Source: an uncultured Lachnoclostridium sp. (GTDB taxonomy: Bacteria > Bacillota > Clostridia > Lachnospirales > Lachnospiraceae). Taken from it: 52,853 nt of DNA. A program made the position numbers and the translations under genes. Numbering within the stretch: position 1 is the first letter of the stretch; the number at the start of each line of letters is the position of its first letter. The stretch is taken from the NCBI GenBank assembly GCA_946415315.1, contig CAMKRZ010000023.1, forward strand, positions 1 through 52,853, read 5' to 3'. The notes under the pieces were generated by a model that saw nothing but the letters and a program-made list of their open reading frames with translations, did no database searches and was not told the DNA's origin. Shown here one piece after another: positions 24,527 to 33,515 of this stretch.

Positions 24527-26065
24527 ATGGATTATAACAATTTGCCGAAAGATAAATTCGTTTTTGCCAAGAGAGAAGGGAAGATCGCCGATAAGAAGCT
24601 GGAGACCAAGCCAATCGGTTCTTTCCGTGATGCCATGCGGCGGTTCCGGAAGAACAAGTCTTCCGTCGCTGCGGCTGTTATTATTCTGATCCTGTTCCTG
24701 TATGCATTTATCGTGCCTATGGCGTCCCACTACACGATCGAGGATCGTGACGGTTATTATAAGATGCTCCGGCCGCGCAGCAAACTGTTTTCCTGGCTTG
24801 GCTGGGACGGCTGCATGAAGCAGCAGGAGTCCCAGGCCGGCTACGATTACTACGGATCCATCGGCTTTGAATACGGACAATCCGCTATTCGTTCCGTACA
24901 AGGCAAAGAGATTGACGCCAACACCGGCAACCCCATCTACCAGGTGTATGTTGACTCTTACGAGGTCGTCGGGTTCACGTATGTAGACCTCGTCAAAGAA
25001 GAGTATGAGGCACTGAAAGAGTATCAGAGCAAGACCGGCATACAGGTCGTTTATCCGATGCCGGCAAACTACAAGACGGATTTCGTGGCGGTAACCAACG
25101 GCGCGAATCTGTGGTATATGCTTGCCGACGAGAGCGACAAGACTTCGGGCGAAGCGAGAGATCACGATGAGGAAGGACGCCCGATCTATGTTGCCAACTA
25201 TTTGAAGAAGAGCAATAAGACGTATGGACAGTATGATTCCATCCGTTTGAATATCCCCGGCGACGGTGATGACGGTCAGTACTATGTGTACGCCGTGAAG
25301 AATCAGACAGGTTACCATCTCCGTGTGCTGTATAAGGAATACTACCGTTATGTGCATGGCTACTATGCGGACCATCTCTTCGGAACGAATCAGCATGGTC
25401 AGGATATTTTCGTCTGCCTTGCATACGGCGCGAGACTTTCGTTCCTGCTCGCCATCTGTGTCTCTGTGATCAACCTGTTCATCGGCGTTATCTACGGCGC
25501 GATCGAAGGTTACTACGGCGGCGTAGCCGATATGATAATGGAGCGTATCACCGAGATTCTTGACGGTATGCCGTTCATTGTCGTTGCGACACTGTTCCAG
25601 ATGCACCTGTCGAGAAAGGTAGGACCGGTCGTATCCCTGATCTTTGCGTTTGTTCTGGCCGGCTGGCTCGGTATTGCGTATCGTGTTCGTACCCAGTTCT
25701 ACCGGTTTAAAAATCAGGAGTATGTGCTTGCGGCGAGAACGCTCGGCGCAAGCGACAAGAGACTCATTTTCCGGCACATTCTGCCCAACTCGGTCGGTAC
25801 GATCATCACCGGTACGGTCCTGATCATTCCCAGCGTAATTTTCAGCGAGTCCATGCTGACTTATCTGGGAATCGTCAACATGGAGACCTCCGGATACACG
25901 TCCGTCGGTACGTTGCTTTCACACGGCCAGACGTACATGTCGACCAACCCGCACATCCTGCTGTTCCCGGCGCTTTTCATCTCCCTTTTGGAGATTGCGT
26001 TTAACCTGTTCGGCAACGGCTTGCGTGATGCGTTTAATCCTTCGTTGAGAGGAGCGGATGAATAA
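24527..26065 (+). CDS. OppC-like ABC permease with a large outer-domain insertion
   Basis: 512 residues, against about 300 for typical OppC/DppC. The N-terminal cytoplasmic stretch and first membrane helix (about 46-66) are normal. A domain of roughly 215 residues (about 68-282) then interrupts before the conserved HLFGTNQHGQDIFVCLAYGA. This puts an extra extracytoplasmic domain between TM1 and TM2. The rest is standard: EYVLAARTLGASDKRLIFRH is the EAA loop and SESMLTYLGIV the C-terminal signature. The insertion has strands and Tyr/Asp-rich segments (GDGDDGQYYVYAVKNQTGYH) and may help hold the large binding protein. It starts one base after the oppB-like stop. Confidence 0.9.
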   Translation: MDYNNLPKDKFVFAKREGKIADKKLETKPIGSFRDAMRRFRKNKSSVAAAVIILILFLYAFIVPMASHYTIEDRDGYYKMLRPRSKLFSWLGWDGCMKQQESQAGYDYYGSIGFEYGQSAIRSVQGKEIDANTGNPIYQVYVDSYEVVGFTYVDLVKEEYEALKEYQSKTGIQVVYPMPANYKTDFVAVTNGANLWYMLADESDKTSGEARDHDEEGRPIYVANYLKKSNKTYGQYDSIRLNIPGDGDDGQYYVYAVKNQTGYHLRVLYKEYYRYVHGYYADHLFGTNQHGQDIFVCLAYGARLSFLLAICVSVINLFIGVIYGAIEGYYGGVADMIMERITEILDGMPFIVVATLFQMHLSRKVGPVVSLIFAFVLAGWLGIAYRVRTQFYRFKNQEYVLAARTLGASDKRLIFRHILPNSVGTIITGTVLIIPSVIFSESMLTYLGIVNMETSGYTSVGTLLSHGQTYMSTNPHILLFPALFISLLEIAFNLFGNGLRDAFNPSLRGADE

Positions 26066-28209
26066 TGGCAGAGAAAAAACTCAGTGTAAAAAACCTGCGC
26101 ATCTCCTTCCGTACCTCGAACGGTAAGGTGCAGGCGGTTCGGGATATCAGTTTTGATCTATACAAGGGTGAAACCCTGGCGATCGTAGGCGAGTCCGGCT
26201 CCGGCAAATCGGTGACGAGCAAGGCCATTATGGGCATCTCTGCCGGCAATGCGATCGTTGAGAACGGCAAGATCCTGTACGGTGACAAGGATCTCCTGAA
26301 GATTTCCGAGGAAGAGTTCCACGAGATCCGCGGCGATAAGATCGCCATGGTGTTCCAGGATCCGCTCTCCAGTTTGAATCCAATCATGCGGATCGGCAAG
26401 CAGCTGACCGAGGCTATGATCCTGAAAAACAGGACTGCACGCAAGGAGAGCAAAAAAGACATCAAAGCTATGCTCAAGGCGATGGAGAGCAAGATGGAAG
26501 CCGCCGGAGTGAGCAATGCTTCGAGTTATACCCAGCGCTTCCGAAAAATGGAGGAGAAGCATACGGCTCTCGAAAGCGAGTACACCGATGCGTTGGAACT
26601 TGCGAAGGAAGCGAGCGCCCGTGCGGAAAACCTTCTGGTAGCGCTGGCCAACAGTAAGGATATGGTTCCTTCCGGTGACATGAAGGGATTTATCCATGCA
26701 TGCAAAGGTTCCGTGAGCCGTTTTGTCGTGCATGAGCGCGCGAATGAGATGCTTCAGTTGGCAAACTCCTTCAGCGGAATGCGGAAAGAAGCGGCGAAGA
26801 CGAATGATCGCAGTAAGCTGATCGATGCGGTAACGCGCGCCAAGGAGATTGCCGATGAGGCGATTGCGCTTGACACACCGAATACCTTTACGCTCGGCTG
26901 CTATCTGACATTTGTCAACAGCGAGATTCCCAAGACCGGGAGCGTTGCGGAACTGAATGCGATCACCCGGAAGACTGCGGACGACGCGTTCCTGACCGAG
27001 TTCCTGGACAAGGTAAAGCAAGGCGTATGCAAATCTATTGAGGAGACGGATGCCAACCGCCTGGCGGCGATCGAGCAGCTGAAGGCGGAACTTCCGGTAT
27101 TCCAGGGAGAACCGAAGCGCGAGGATGTGAAGGCTGCCGCAAAGCGCCTGGTGCCTGTGGTAGAGCGTTGCATCAACCCGCTTGAGGTTGTGAAGGACAG
27201 TATCACGCATACCTTCGAGTCCTCCATTGATTACGCGATCGACAAGTATTACAGCGGAATCGAGAACAACGAGAAAGAAACTGCCCGCTATGAGAAGCAA
27301 CAGCGGAAGTACGATGCGCTCACCGCAAAGGGAAAGAAACCCGAGTGGTCGGTCATTCCGGCCGGTCTTGTCGATGTAGATGCTCTTCGGAACGATATGT
27401 CGGATGTTATTACGGAGATCACGGCGCATCTGCAGGAGCAGGTGAACAGCAACCGTGAGGTTGACGCGGACAAGCGCACGATGGAAGTCATCGATTTTTT
27501 GAAGGAGACGGAACAGCGCGCAGCTTACCGGATTACCAAGGGTGTTGCCCGCGAGCGTGCCATCAAGCTGATGGAGAGCGTCGGCATCGACAATCCGAGA
27601 AGACGCTACCGCCAGTATCCGTTTGAATTTTCCGGCGGTATGAGACAGCGTATCGTTATCGCGATCGCGCTCACTGCCAACCCCGATATTCTGATCTGTG
27701 ATGAGCCGACTACGGCTCTTGACGTGACGATTCAGGCGCAGATTCTGGAACTGATCAATAATCTGAAGGAAGAGCGTCATCTGTCGGTTATCTTTATCAC
27801 TCATGATCTCGGTGTTGTCGCTAATATGGCGGACCGCATCGCGGTTATGTACGCCGGCAAGATCGTCGAGTACGGTACGTCGAGGGATGTGTTCTACAGC
27901 CCTGCGCATCCGTACACGTGGGCGTTGCTTTCCTCGGTTCCGGATCTGGATACGAAGGCGAAACTGGAGTCCATTCCGGGAACGCCTCCGAATATGATCT
28001 ATCCGCCGAAGGGCGATGCTTTCGCGGACCGCAACAAGTATGCTCTGGAGATCGATTTTGAGGAGCAGCCGCCGATGTTTAAGATCAGCGACACGCATTA
28101 TGCGGCGACCTGGCTTTTGCATCCGAACGCGCCGAAGGTGGATCCTCCGGAAGTTGTGATGGAGCGTATCGCCAAAATGAAGGAAAAGAGAGGTGGAAAC
28201 GATGAGTGA
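26065..28209 (+). CDS. OppD-like ABC ATPase with about 370-residue helical insertion
   Basis: 714 residues, about twice the usual length. The nucleotide-binding parts are intact: Walker A GESGSGKS (43-50), Q-loop MVFQDP (Q98), signature FSGGMRQR (S523), Walker B CDEPTT (D546/E547) and H-loop ITHD (H580). The oligopeptide C-terminal motif HPYTWALLSSVP follows. Between the Q-loop and the signature, where about 55 residues are normal, there are about 425. The extra part (about 130-490) is charged and helical, consistent with long coiled coils (KMEEKHTALESEYTDALELA; EKETARYEKQQRKYDA). The normal family sequence resumes at GVARERAIKLMESVG. The ATG overlaps the preceding stop by one base. Confidence 0.92.
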   Translation: MAEKKLSVKNLRISFRTSNGKVQAVRDISFDLYKGETLAIVGESGSGKSVTSKAIMGISAGNAIVENGKILYGDKDLLKISEEEFHEIRGDKIAMVFQDPLSSLNPIMRIGKQLTEAMILKNRTARKESKKDIKAMLKAMESKMEAAGVSNASSYTQRFRKMEEKHTALESEYTDALELAKEASARAENLLVALANSKDMVPSGDMKGFIHACKGSVSRFVVHERANEMLQLANSFSGMRKEAAKTNDRSKLIDAVTRAKEIADEAIALDTPNTFTLGCYLTFVNSEIPKTGSVAELNAITRKTADDAFLTEFLDKVKQGVCKSIEETDANRLAAIEQLKAELPVFQGEPKREDVKAAAKRLVPVVERCINPLEVVKDSITHTFESSIDYAIDKYYSGIENNEKETARYEKQQRKYDALTAKGKKPEWSVIPAGLVDVDALRNDMSDVITEITAHLQEQVNSNREVDADKRTMEVIDFLKETEQRAAYRITKGVARERAIKLMESVGIDNPRRRYRQYPFEFSGGMRQRIVIAIALTANPDILICDEPTTALDVTIQAQILELINNLKEERHLSVIFITHDLGVVANMADRIAVMYAGKIVEYGTSRDVFYSPAHPYTWALLSSVPDLDTKAKLESIPGTPPNMIYPPKGDAFADRNKYALEIDFEEQPPMFKISDTHYAATWLLHPNAPKVDPPEVVMERIAKMKEKRGGNDE

Positions 28210-29425
28210 TGAGAAACACGATGACGTATTGCTCAAGGTTGATCACCTTTCCATGTATTTCGGTCACGGCACTTTTGTAAAGAAGGCGGTCAACGACGTC
28301 TCCTTTGAAGTCCGCAAGGGCGAGGTGTTCGGACTGGTAGGCGAATCCGGCTGCGGAAAGACAACGACCGGACGAACCATTATCAAACTGTACGATGCGA
28401 CTTCCGGAAGTGTATATTTCGACGGTAAGCGCATTGTAGCAGGTACCGGTGCTTACAAGGATGAGATCAAACATTTGCGCAAGCGCAAGCGCGAGCTTGC
28501 AAAGTCGTCCGACGCAAATGCAGCGAAGGAACTCGAAGAATGTGCACGCCGGATCGGCGAACTGCAGAACGAGATCCGCAAGGCAAAATACGATCATAAG
28601 CACTGTGATGATGAATTCCGCAAGGAAGAGAAAGCGCGGATCAATGAGGAGTACGATGCGTTGATCGCGGAAGCGAAGCCGGAGGATGTATCCCGACTGC
28701 AGCGTGAGAAGCGCAGAAAGCTCCGCATCGCCTCCCGCACTAAACTGGTGACGCAGATCCAGATGATCTATCAGGATCCCGTCGCATCGCTTGACCCGCG
28801 TATGACGGTCCGTGAGATCATTTCCGAAGGATTGATCGTTCAGGGAGTCCGCGACAAGAAATATATTACCGACCAGGTGTATGAGATGCTGGATACGGTC
28901 GGACTGGTTCATGAGCATGCCGACCGCTACCCGCACGAGTTTTCCGGCGGTCAGAGACAGCGTATCGGTATCGCGCGTTCCGTTGTCATGAAGCCGAAGC
29001 TGATCATTGCCGACGAGCCGATCTCCGCGCTCGATGTTTCCATTCGTGCGCAGGTTATCAACCTGCTGAACGAGCTCCGTGAGACGATGGGCATGACCAT
29101 CCTGTTCATCGCGCACGACCTCTCGGTAGTCAAGTATTTTTCAAACCGGATCGGCGTTATGTATTTCGGTAATCTTGTTGAGCTGGCGGATTCCGATGAG
29201 CTGTTCCGGCACCCGCTTCATCCGTACACAAGGTCGCTTCTCTCGGCAATTCCGTTGCCGGATCCCGACACGGAGAAAAACCGTGTCCGTATTCGCTACA
29301 ACCCGTTGCTTGATCATGAGAGGACAGACGAGGAACCTTTGTTCCGCGAAGTATGTCCGGGACATTCCGTGCGCTGTACGATGAAGGAGTTTGAGGCCTA
29401 CAAGAAGCAGGTTGAGGAGGAGTGA
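28202..29425 (+). CDS. OppF-like ABC ATPase with coiled-coil insertion
   Basis: 407 residues. Walker A is GESGCGKTT; the signature FSGGQRQRIGIARS and Walker B ADEPISALDVS are normal, and the C-terminal HPYTRSLLSAIP with PGHSVRC matches OppF. About 100 highly charged residues are inserted between Walker A and the Q-loop (MIYQDPVASLDPRMTV). They include HLRKRKRELAKSSDANAAKE and LEECARRIGELQNEIRKAKY, probably an antiparallel coiled coil. This is a different place from the insertion in the OppD-like partner. The ATG at 28202 overlaps the previous stop codon (28207-28209). The in-frame ATG at 28193 is too far inside the upstream gene and has no ribosome-binding site. Confidence 0.92.
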   Translation: MSDEKHDDVLLKVDHLSMYFGHGTFVKKAVNDVSFEVRKGEVFGLVGESGCGKTTTGRTIIKLYDATSGSVYFDGKRIVAGTGAYKDEIKHLRKRKRELAKSSDANAAKELEECARRIGELQNEIRKAKYDHKHCDDEFRKEEKARINEEYDALIAEAKPEDVSRLQREKRRKLRIASRTKLVTQIQMIYQDPVASLDPRMTVREIISEGLIVQGVRDKKYITDQVYEMLDTVGLVHEHADRYPHEFSGGQRQRIGIARSVVMKPKLIIADEPISALDVSIRAQVINLLNELRETMGMTILFIAHDLSVVKYFSNRIGVMYFGNLVELADSDELFRHPLHPYTRSLLSAIPLPDPDTEKNRVRIRYNPLLDHERTDEEPLFREVCPGHSVRCTMKEFEAYKKQVEEE

Positions 29426-29431
29426 GCGTAG

Positions 29432-29824
29432 ATGAAGAAGAAAACGCTCCTGCGATGTGCCGTTTCTCTGGGGATCTCGCTTGTTGTAACATTTCTCGTG
29501 CTGCTCGCTATGGGCGGACTTGCGTCGGGGATCACAACGCAGGAGAGGGTAAAATGTCTCTCTAACGCATTTTTCACCGTCGGAAGTCTGATGTTCGGGT
29601 TCAGCGTGCTGCTGTGGGCGTCCGGAGAGGGCGCGTTTGACTTGCTCACCTACAGTATAACGCTGCTGTTCCGGCTGAAAACCGTGTATGAGCGGGAGAG
29701 TTATACCGAATATAAGGAACGCAAGCGCGGTAAAGCCACGAACTTCTATCTTGTGTTGATGATACCGGGAGCTATCCTGCTTCTGGTTGCGGTGTTCTTC
29801 GCCGTGTATTTCGAATATGTTTAA
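29432..29824 (+). CDS. DUF3899-like small membrane protein
   Basis: 130 residues with three membrane segments: about 8-28, 46-64 and 104-126. GAFDLLTY and the YTEYKERKRGKATNFYLVL loop are typical of DUF3899 proteins, whose role is unknown. It begins 6 bp after the OppF-like stop and uses the GAGGAG at the end of that gene as its Shine-Dalgarno, so it is the last gene of the transporter operon. Whether it serves the transporter or is just co-transcribed is not shown. Confidence 0.75.
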   Translation: MKKKTLLRCAVSLGISLVVTFLVLLAMGGLASGITTQERVKCLSNAFFTVGSLMFGFSVLLWASGEGAFDLLTYSITLLFRLKTVYERESYTEYKERKRGKATNFYLVLMIPGAILLLVAVFFAVYFEYV

Positions 29825-29829
29825 ACCAG

Positions 29830-29857
29830 GCGGTCGGGCGCAATGTCCGGCCGCTTT
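29830..29857 (+). terminator. Terminator of the transporter operon
   Basis: An 8-bp GC stem with one G-U pair (29830-29837 with 29847-29854), then TTTCGT. The T-run is short, so it is only moderately strong. Confidence 0.6.
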
Positions 29858-29864
29858 CGTGCTT

Positions 29865-29893
29865 CGGAAAATGAAGAATTGTTACATTTTCCG
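29865..29893. repeat. Inverted pair of the CGGAAAATG word
   Basis: CGGAAAATG (29865-29873) and CATTTTCCG (29885-29893) form a perfect 9-bp stem with an 11-nt loop, directly upstream of the Pho-box-like repeats. Confidence 0.8.
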
Positions 29894-29914
29894 TGTAACG
29901 GAATCTTAGCATTT

Positions 29915-29969
29915 CGTAACAAAAGTGTAATTGAGTTGTAACCCACATGTAACATTTCTGTGTTATGCT
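29915..29969 (+). promoter_or_regulatory. Pho-box-like direct repeats and -10 of the lipoprotein gene
   Basis: Four hexamers, CGTAAC, TGTAAT, TGTAAC and TGTAAC, start at 29915, 29926, 29937 and 29948, exactly 11 bp apart. On the other strand they read GTTACA-like, close to the TTAACA-type boxes of Firmicutes PhoP. A -10 candidate, TATGCT, is at 29964-29969 with no proper -35, so the repeats would cover about -61 to -22. That is the usual layout for activation by an OmpR-family regulator. Confidence 0.6.
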
Positions 29970-30075
29970 CTCATTGTAGACAGGAGAAAGAGCTGTGAAA
30001 AGTTATCTCCGACGCGGCAGCGGTCGGAAGAGCAACGTTCGTTCGAAGGTCTGTCGGAAAGAAGGAGCTATACCG

Positions 30076-31062
30076 ATGAAAAAAATGTTTGCAGTTTTGT
30101 GTGGGTGCATGATGATCGTTCTTGCAGCTTGTGGGGGAAAAACGACGACCGACGAGACGAAAGAAGTCAATTTGAACGCTGCCGCGACAAATGAGAAGGC
30201 AACCGCTTCCACATCGACACTGACGGGGGATGAGAATACAGTGTCCACGGAGGAACCGGCGATCAAGCCTGCAGCAGAAACTTCGGTGGAACCGACACAG
30301 TCGACCGAGATGCCGACTTCGACGGCTGCGGCAGTTACTCCGTTCCCGGATCCGATCCGCGAGGAGGACAGCATCAGCGCAAAGGATTTTCTGGAGTTCT
30401 TCACGGCACTCGGAGAGAAGCGTTCCGAGACTCGTGTAAACGAACTGAAGGAGCGGTTTGACGGCCGCATGATCCTGGAGGACAACGCGCTTTACATTGC
30501 ATATCTTGATCTTGCAACACTTCCGGAGACTGGTTTCGAGGTATATGAGGATGGTTGGTACCGGTGGAACGGGGACGACGAGGAGTACAGCTTCTATAAG
30601 GGCATTATTTTCACCGAGGAGGAGTATAACGCTAGCGTTCTCGAGATCGAGGTTCGCGAGGCGGTTGCGTACGGCACAACATCCGACAGCGATAGCAAGG
30701 GACGTGACGGCTACTGGCTGTATTTCCGCAACTATGAGAGCGTTGACATCGACGATTACACGATCTACCGCGCGGGTCTCGGCGAGGAAGTCGATCAAAA
30801 CGGCGGGATCAACGACGCGAAGCTGTATTACCGGGAATACGCCGATCGTGAGTTTGATCTTGCCTTCGAGCTGGTTCACATGGTACCGGCATCCGGGGAC
30901 GGCAGAACCTATCGCGTCAGCACGCATGTTTCGGTGCTCAACACCATGACGGAGGTGTGCAACGACGAGTATTATGTTGACACAGTGATGAAAGAGTGCG
31001 ATAATGCGGAAGATGGCTCGAAGAGCACGGTTTCGGCAGACTTCGGAGACATCGACCTGTAA
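30076..31062 (+). CDS. Lipoprotein of unknown function
   Basis: 328 residues. The signal peptide ends in IVLAAC (C19 lipidated). A Thr/Ser/Ala/Glu-rich linker (about 22-90) follows, then a globular domain of about 235 residues with many Tyr, Asp and Glu (TGFEVYEDGWYRWNGDDEEY). I recognise no family. AAGGAG at 30062-30067 supports the ATG at 30076; the frame back to 29995 would cross the promoter. It is preceded by four 11-bp-phased repeats, which suggests control by an OmpR/PhoB-type regulator, possibly under phosphate or cell-envelope stress; this is inference only. No recognisable terminator follows within the 111-bp gap. Confidence 0.75.
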   Translation: MKKMFAVLCGCMMIVLAACGGKTTTDETKEVNLNAAATNEKATASTSTLTGDENTVSTEEPAIKPAAETSVEPTQSTEMPTSTAAAVTPFPDPIREEDSISAKDFLEFFTALGEKRSETRVNELKERFDGRMILEDNALYIAYLDLATLPETGFEVYEDGWYRWNGDDEEYSFYKGIIFTEEEYNASVLEIEVREAVAYGTTSDSDSKGRDGYWLYFRNYESVDIDDYTIYRAGLGEEVDQNGGINDAKLYYREYADREFDLAFELVHMVPASGDGRTYRVSTHVSVLNTMTEVCNDEYYVDTVMKECDNAEDGSKSTVSADFGDIDL

Positions 31063-31173
31063 CGCTCCGGAGGCCTTGTGACGGTCGCGGATCCGGATGG
31101 GAACATGCCTGTCACCCGCTGGAAGAAGCTTGAAGTATTGGGGGGAGTTCAGGAAAATTTAGGAGAATGAATT

Positions 31174-32244
31174 GTGGCTTCAAATGGGGGAAGCCGCAAG
31201 CTTGTCAAAGACAGTATGGTTTGGATTTCGTGTGTGCTCCTCTACGGTGTGCTGAAAGGGGCACGGGAGATTTTCAAGAAAAAGGCTATGGCTAAAAGCA
31301 CGGTTATTGAGGTATTGGTCCTCTACACCGTGCTTTCACTCGTTTGCGTGATGGCAACGACCGCAGGCGAGATCGCGTTCGGAGATATGGGAGCGCGGGA
31401 GTACCTGCTCGGGCTGCGTCCCGGACAGTATGCGGCGATCGCCGTCAAATCCTTCGTCATTTTCGTGGCATGGATCTGCGGTTTTCGCGCGCTTCGGCGA
31501 ATGCCCGTGAGCGTGTACGGAATTCTCGACATGGCGAGGGTTGTATTTTCCGCATTGCTGGGAATCCTGGTGCTCCGCGAGCGCCCGTCACTGTGGCAGG
31601 GCGCCGGTATCGTGCTCGTGTGCCTCGGACTGTTTCTGCTCCGCTTCGTGAAGGAAGACACGGCCCCGGAGGACGAGGCCGGAACGACAGCGACCGAAAC
31701 GACTCTGACCGGCGAGACCGGGCGGGCAGCGGCCGACGTAAAAAACGACAGTACGGAAAATGTCCCCGCTGCGGAGGCATCCGACGAGCAGACCGCAGTA
31801 CCTGCGATGCGGCACAGCACGGGATTCTACATTTTCCTCGCGATGGTTTCCTGCTTTCTGAATGCGGTCAGCGGGAACATGGACAAGGTTCTGATGCGCG
31901 ACGGGGATCTCTCGAGCGGCCAGCTGCAGCTGTGGTATATGGTGTTTCTGGTGGTATTTTACGTGCTGTATGTCGCCGTGCGGCGTATACACCTGAATGT
32001 GCGCGCGATGCTGGAAAACCCTTGGATCTGGGGGCTGAGCATACTGTTTGTGATCGCGGACCGCGCGCTTTTCATCGCGAACGGCTACCCGGAGAGCAGT
32101 GTGATCGTGATGACGGTTCTCAAACAGGCCTGCAGCATTGTGACGATCCTCGGCGGCTGGCTTGTGTTCCGCGAGAAGAAAATCGGGCAGAAACTGTTGT
32201 GCGCCTCTGTGGTGATCGCCGGCATCGTGCTGTCCGTGTTGTGA
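31174..32244 (+). CDS. EamA/DMT-superfamily transporter
   Basis: 356 residues with ten predicted membrane segments in two EamA halves: about 12-160 and 212-356. Each half ends in the repeated FRALRRMPVSVYGILDMARV or VFREKKIGQKLL-type segment. A charged linker of about 55 residues (EDTAPEDEAGTTATETTLTG) lies in between, longer than usual. The superfamily exports or imports amino acids, nucleotide sugars or other metabolites; the substrate is unclear. The start is GTG at 31174 with AGGAGA at 31161-31166. The ATG at 31167 is out of frame, and the next in-frame ATG, at residue 15, has no ribosome-binding site. Confidence 0.85.
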   Translation: MASNGGSRKLVKDSMVWISCVLLYGVLKGAREIFKKKAMAKSTVIEVLVLYTVLSLVCVMATTAGEIAFGDMGAREYLLGLRPGQYAAIAVKSFVIFVAWICGFRALRRMPVSVYGILDMARVVFSALLGILVLRERPSLWQGAGIVLVCLGLFLLRFVKEDTAPEDEAGTTATETTLTGETGRAAADVKNDSTENVPAAEASDEQTAVPAMRHSTGFYIFLAMVSCFLNAVSGNMDKVLMRDGDLSSGQLQLWYMVFLVVFYVLYVAVRRIHLNVRAMLENPWIWGLSILFVIADRALFIANGYPESSVIVMTVLKQACSIVTILGGWLVFREKKIGQKLLCASVVIAGIVLSVL

Positions 32245-32252
32245 AAAATTCT

Positions 32253-32281
32253 TTGACCGAAGCCGCATTCTATGGTATGAT
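32253..32281 (+). promoter_or_regulatory. Promoter of the PrsA-like lipoprotein gene
   Basis: TTGACC, 17 bp, TATGAT, with about 50 nt of leader. Confidence 0.8.
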
Positions 32282-32335
32282 AAAACATACTGTGGGAATC
32301 AGACTGAGGCAATTTATTTGAAATGAGGTTTTGAC

Positions 32336-33451
32336 ATGAGTAAGAAAGTACTGGCCGTAATCTGCGTGATCTGTCTGTGCGTTTCGTGCGTAGGGATGAT
32401 GACGGGATGCGGGAAGAGACAAATGACGGATGCGGAGTACGAGGAACTCGCAAAGGAAAATGCGGAAGCCAATTCCAAGAAGGTTGTGCTGAAGATTACC
32501 AAGGGCGATAAAACGTACGATGTTACTCTGGATATGTTTACGTACTATCTGGCGTACAATGAGAGCGACGGCATTGATTCGTTCAACAGCAAGATCGATT
32601 ACTACAAGAGCGTTTACGGCGAGAACGTGAACTTCTGGAACATCCCCGCGACCGAGGAGCAGACGATGGGCCAGGTGTATAAAGAGTATGCGTATGCCAG
32701 CATGCTCTACACGCTGCTGATGTATTACGAGGCACAGGACGTCGGGCTTTCCCTGACGGAAGAGCGCAAAAATGCTCTGGACGCATATACGCAGCAGTTC
32801 CTTGACAAGTACACGGCGGAGCAGCGTGCGCGGTGCGGAATGACGGCGGAAGTCATACGGGCCAACTATGAGAGGATTTTCCTGGCACAGCAGTTCAGCT
32901 CGATTGCAACATCCAACCTGACCGTGGACCGTGAAGCGGTTGCGGCGACGATTGATAAAGAACAGTATCGGTATTACAAAACGAACTATCTGTACCTCAC
33001 CAAGAGTGATGACAACGAAGAGATTGCGAAGAAAGCCGGCAGCACCGAGCAGAGACTTTCGCTGATGAACAGCTGCCTCGAGAAGATCAAGAGTGGTGCC
33101 ACCTTAGAGGAAGTAAAGGCTGAGCACAATGAGATCCTGGTGTTGAACAACAATGATTTCCGTCTGGCTGAGACAAACGGACTTGACTCCAACTACATAA
33201 CCGCAGTGATGAACATGAAGGTCGGAGAGACCAAGTTGCTGGATTTCAGCTATGGTATTTTCATCGTTCAGCTGGTTGACAATACCACCTTCTACGGATA
33301 TGAAGATGCTGTTACGGCGGCAGTTGAGCAGGAGATGGAGAAGGGCGTCAAGGGCATTTATGAAGGAATAGAGGCAAAGTACTCGATCAAGAAGACGGAA
33401 GAGTGGGATTCCATCAAGATGGGAAATATCCTGAACGCGCCGAAGAAGTGA
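32336..33451 (+). CDS. PrsA/SurA-like lipoprotein
   Basis: 371 residues with a lipoprotein signal ending in MMTGC (C25). The mature part has the helical N-terminal region of SurA/PrsA chaperones (YYLAYNESDGIDSFNSKIDY through MLYTLLMYYEAQDVGLSLTE). A smaller section (about 240-320) follows, where PrsA has its parvulin prolyl isomerase; here it reads KIKSGATLEEVKAEHNEILV, with MKVGETKLLDFSYGIFIVQL after it. Spacing and motif resemble parvulin (SGATFEEVA.., G...V...G.HIIKL), but the His-rich active-site residues are not clear. It is probably an extracytoplasmic folding factor, isomerase activity uncertain. GAGGT lies about 6 nt before the ATG. Confidence 0.75.
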   Translation: MSKKVLAVICVICLCVSCVGMMTGCGKRQMTDAEYEELAKENAEANSKKVVLKITKGDKTYDVTLDMFTYYLAYNESDGIDSFNSKIDYYKSVYGENVNFWNIPATEEQTMGQVYKEYAYASMLYTLLMYYEAQDVGLSLTEERKNALDAYTQQFLDKYTAEQRARCGMTAEVIRANYERIFLAQQFSSIATSNLTVDREAVAATIDKEQYRYYKTNYLYLTKSDDNEEIAKKAGSTEQRLSLMNSCLEKIKSGATLEEVKAEHNEILVLNNNDFRLAETNGLDSNYITAVMNMKVGETKLLDFSYGIFIVQLVDNTTFYGYEDAVTAAVEQEMEKGVKGIYEGIEAKYSIKKTEEWDSIKMGNILNAPKK

Positions 33452-33515
33452 TAACGGCGGGCATTCACCGCAATATTGAAGAGACGGTGAGGATCAACGT
33501 CAATACGGAAAATGC

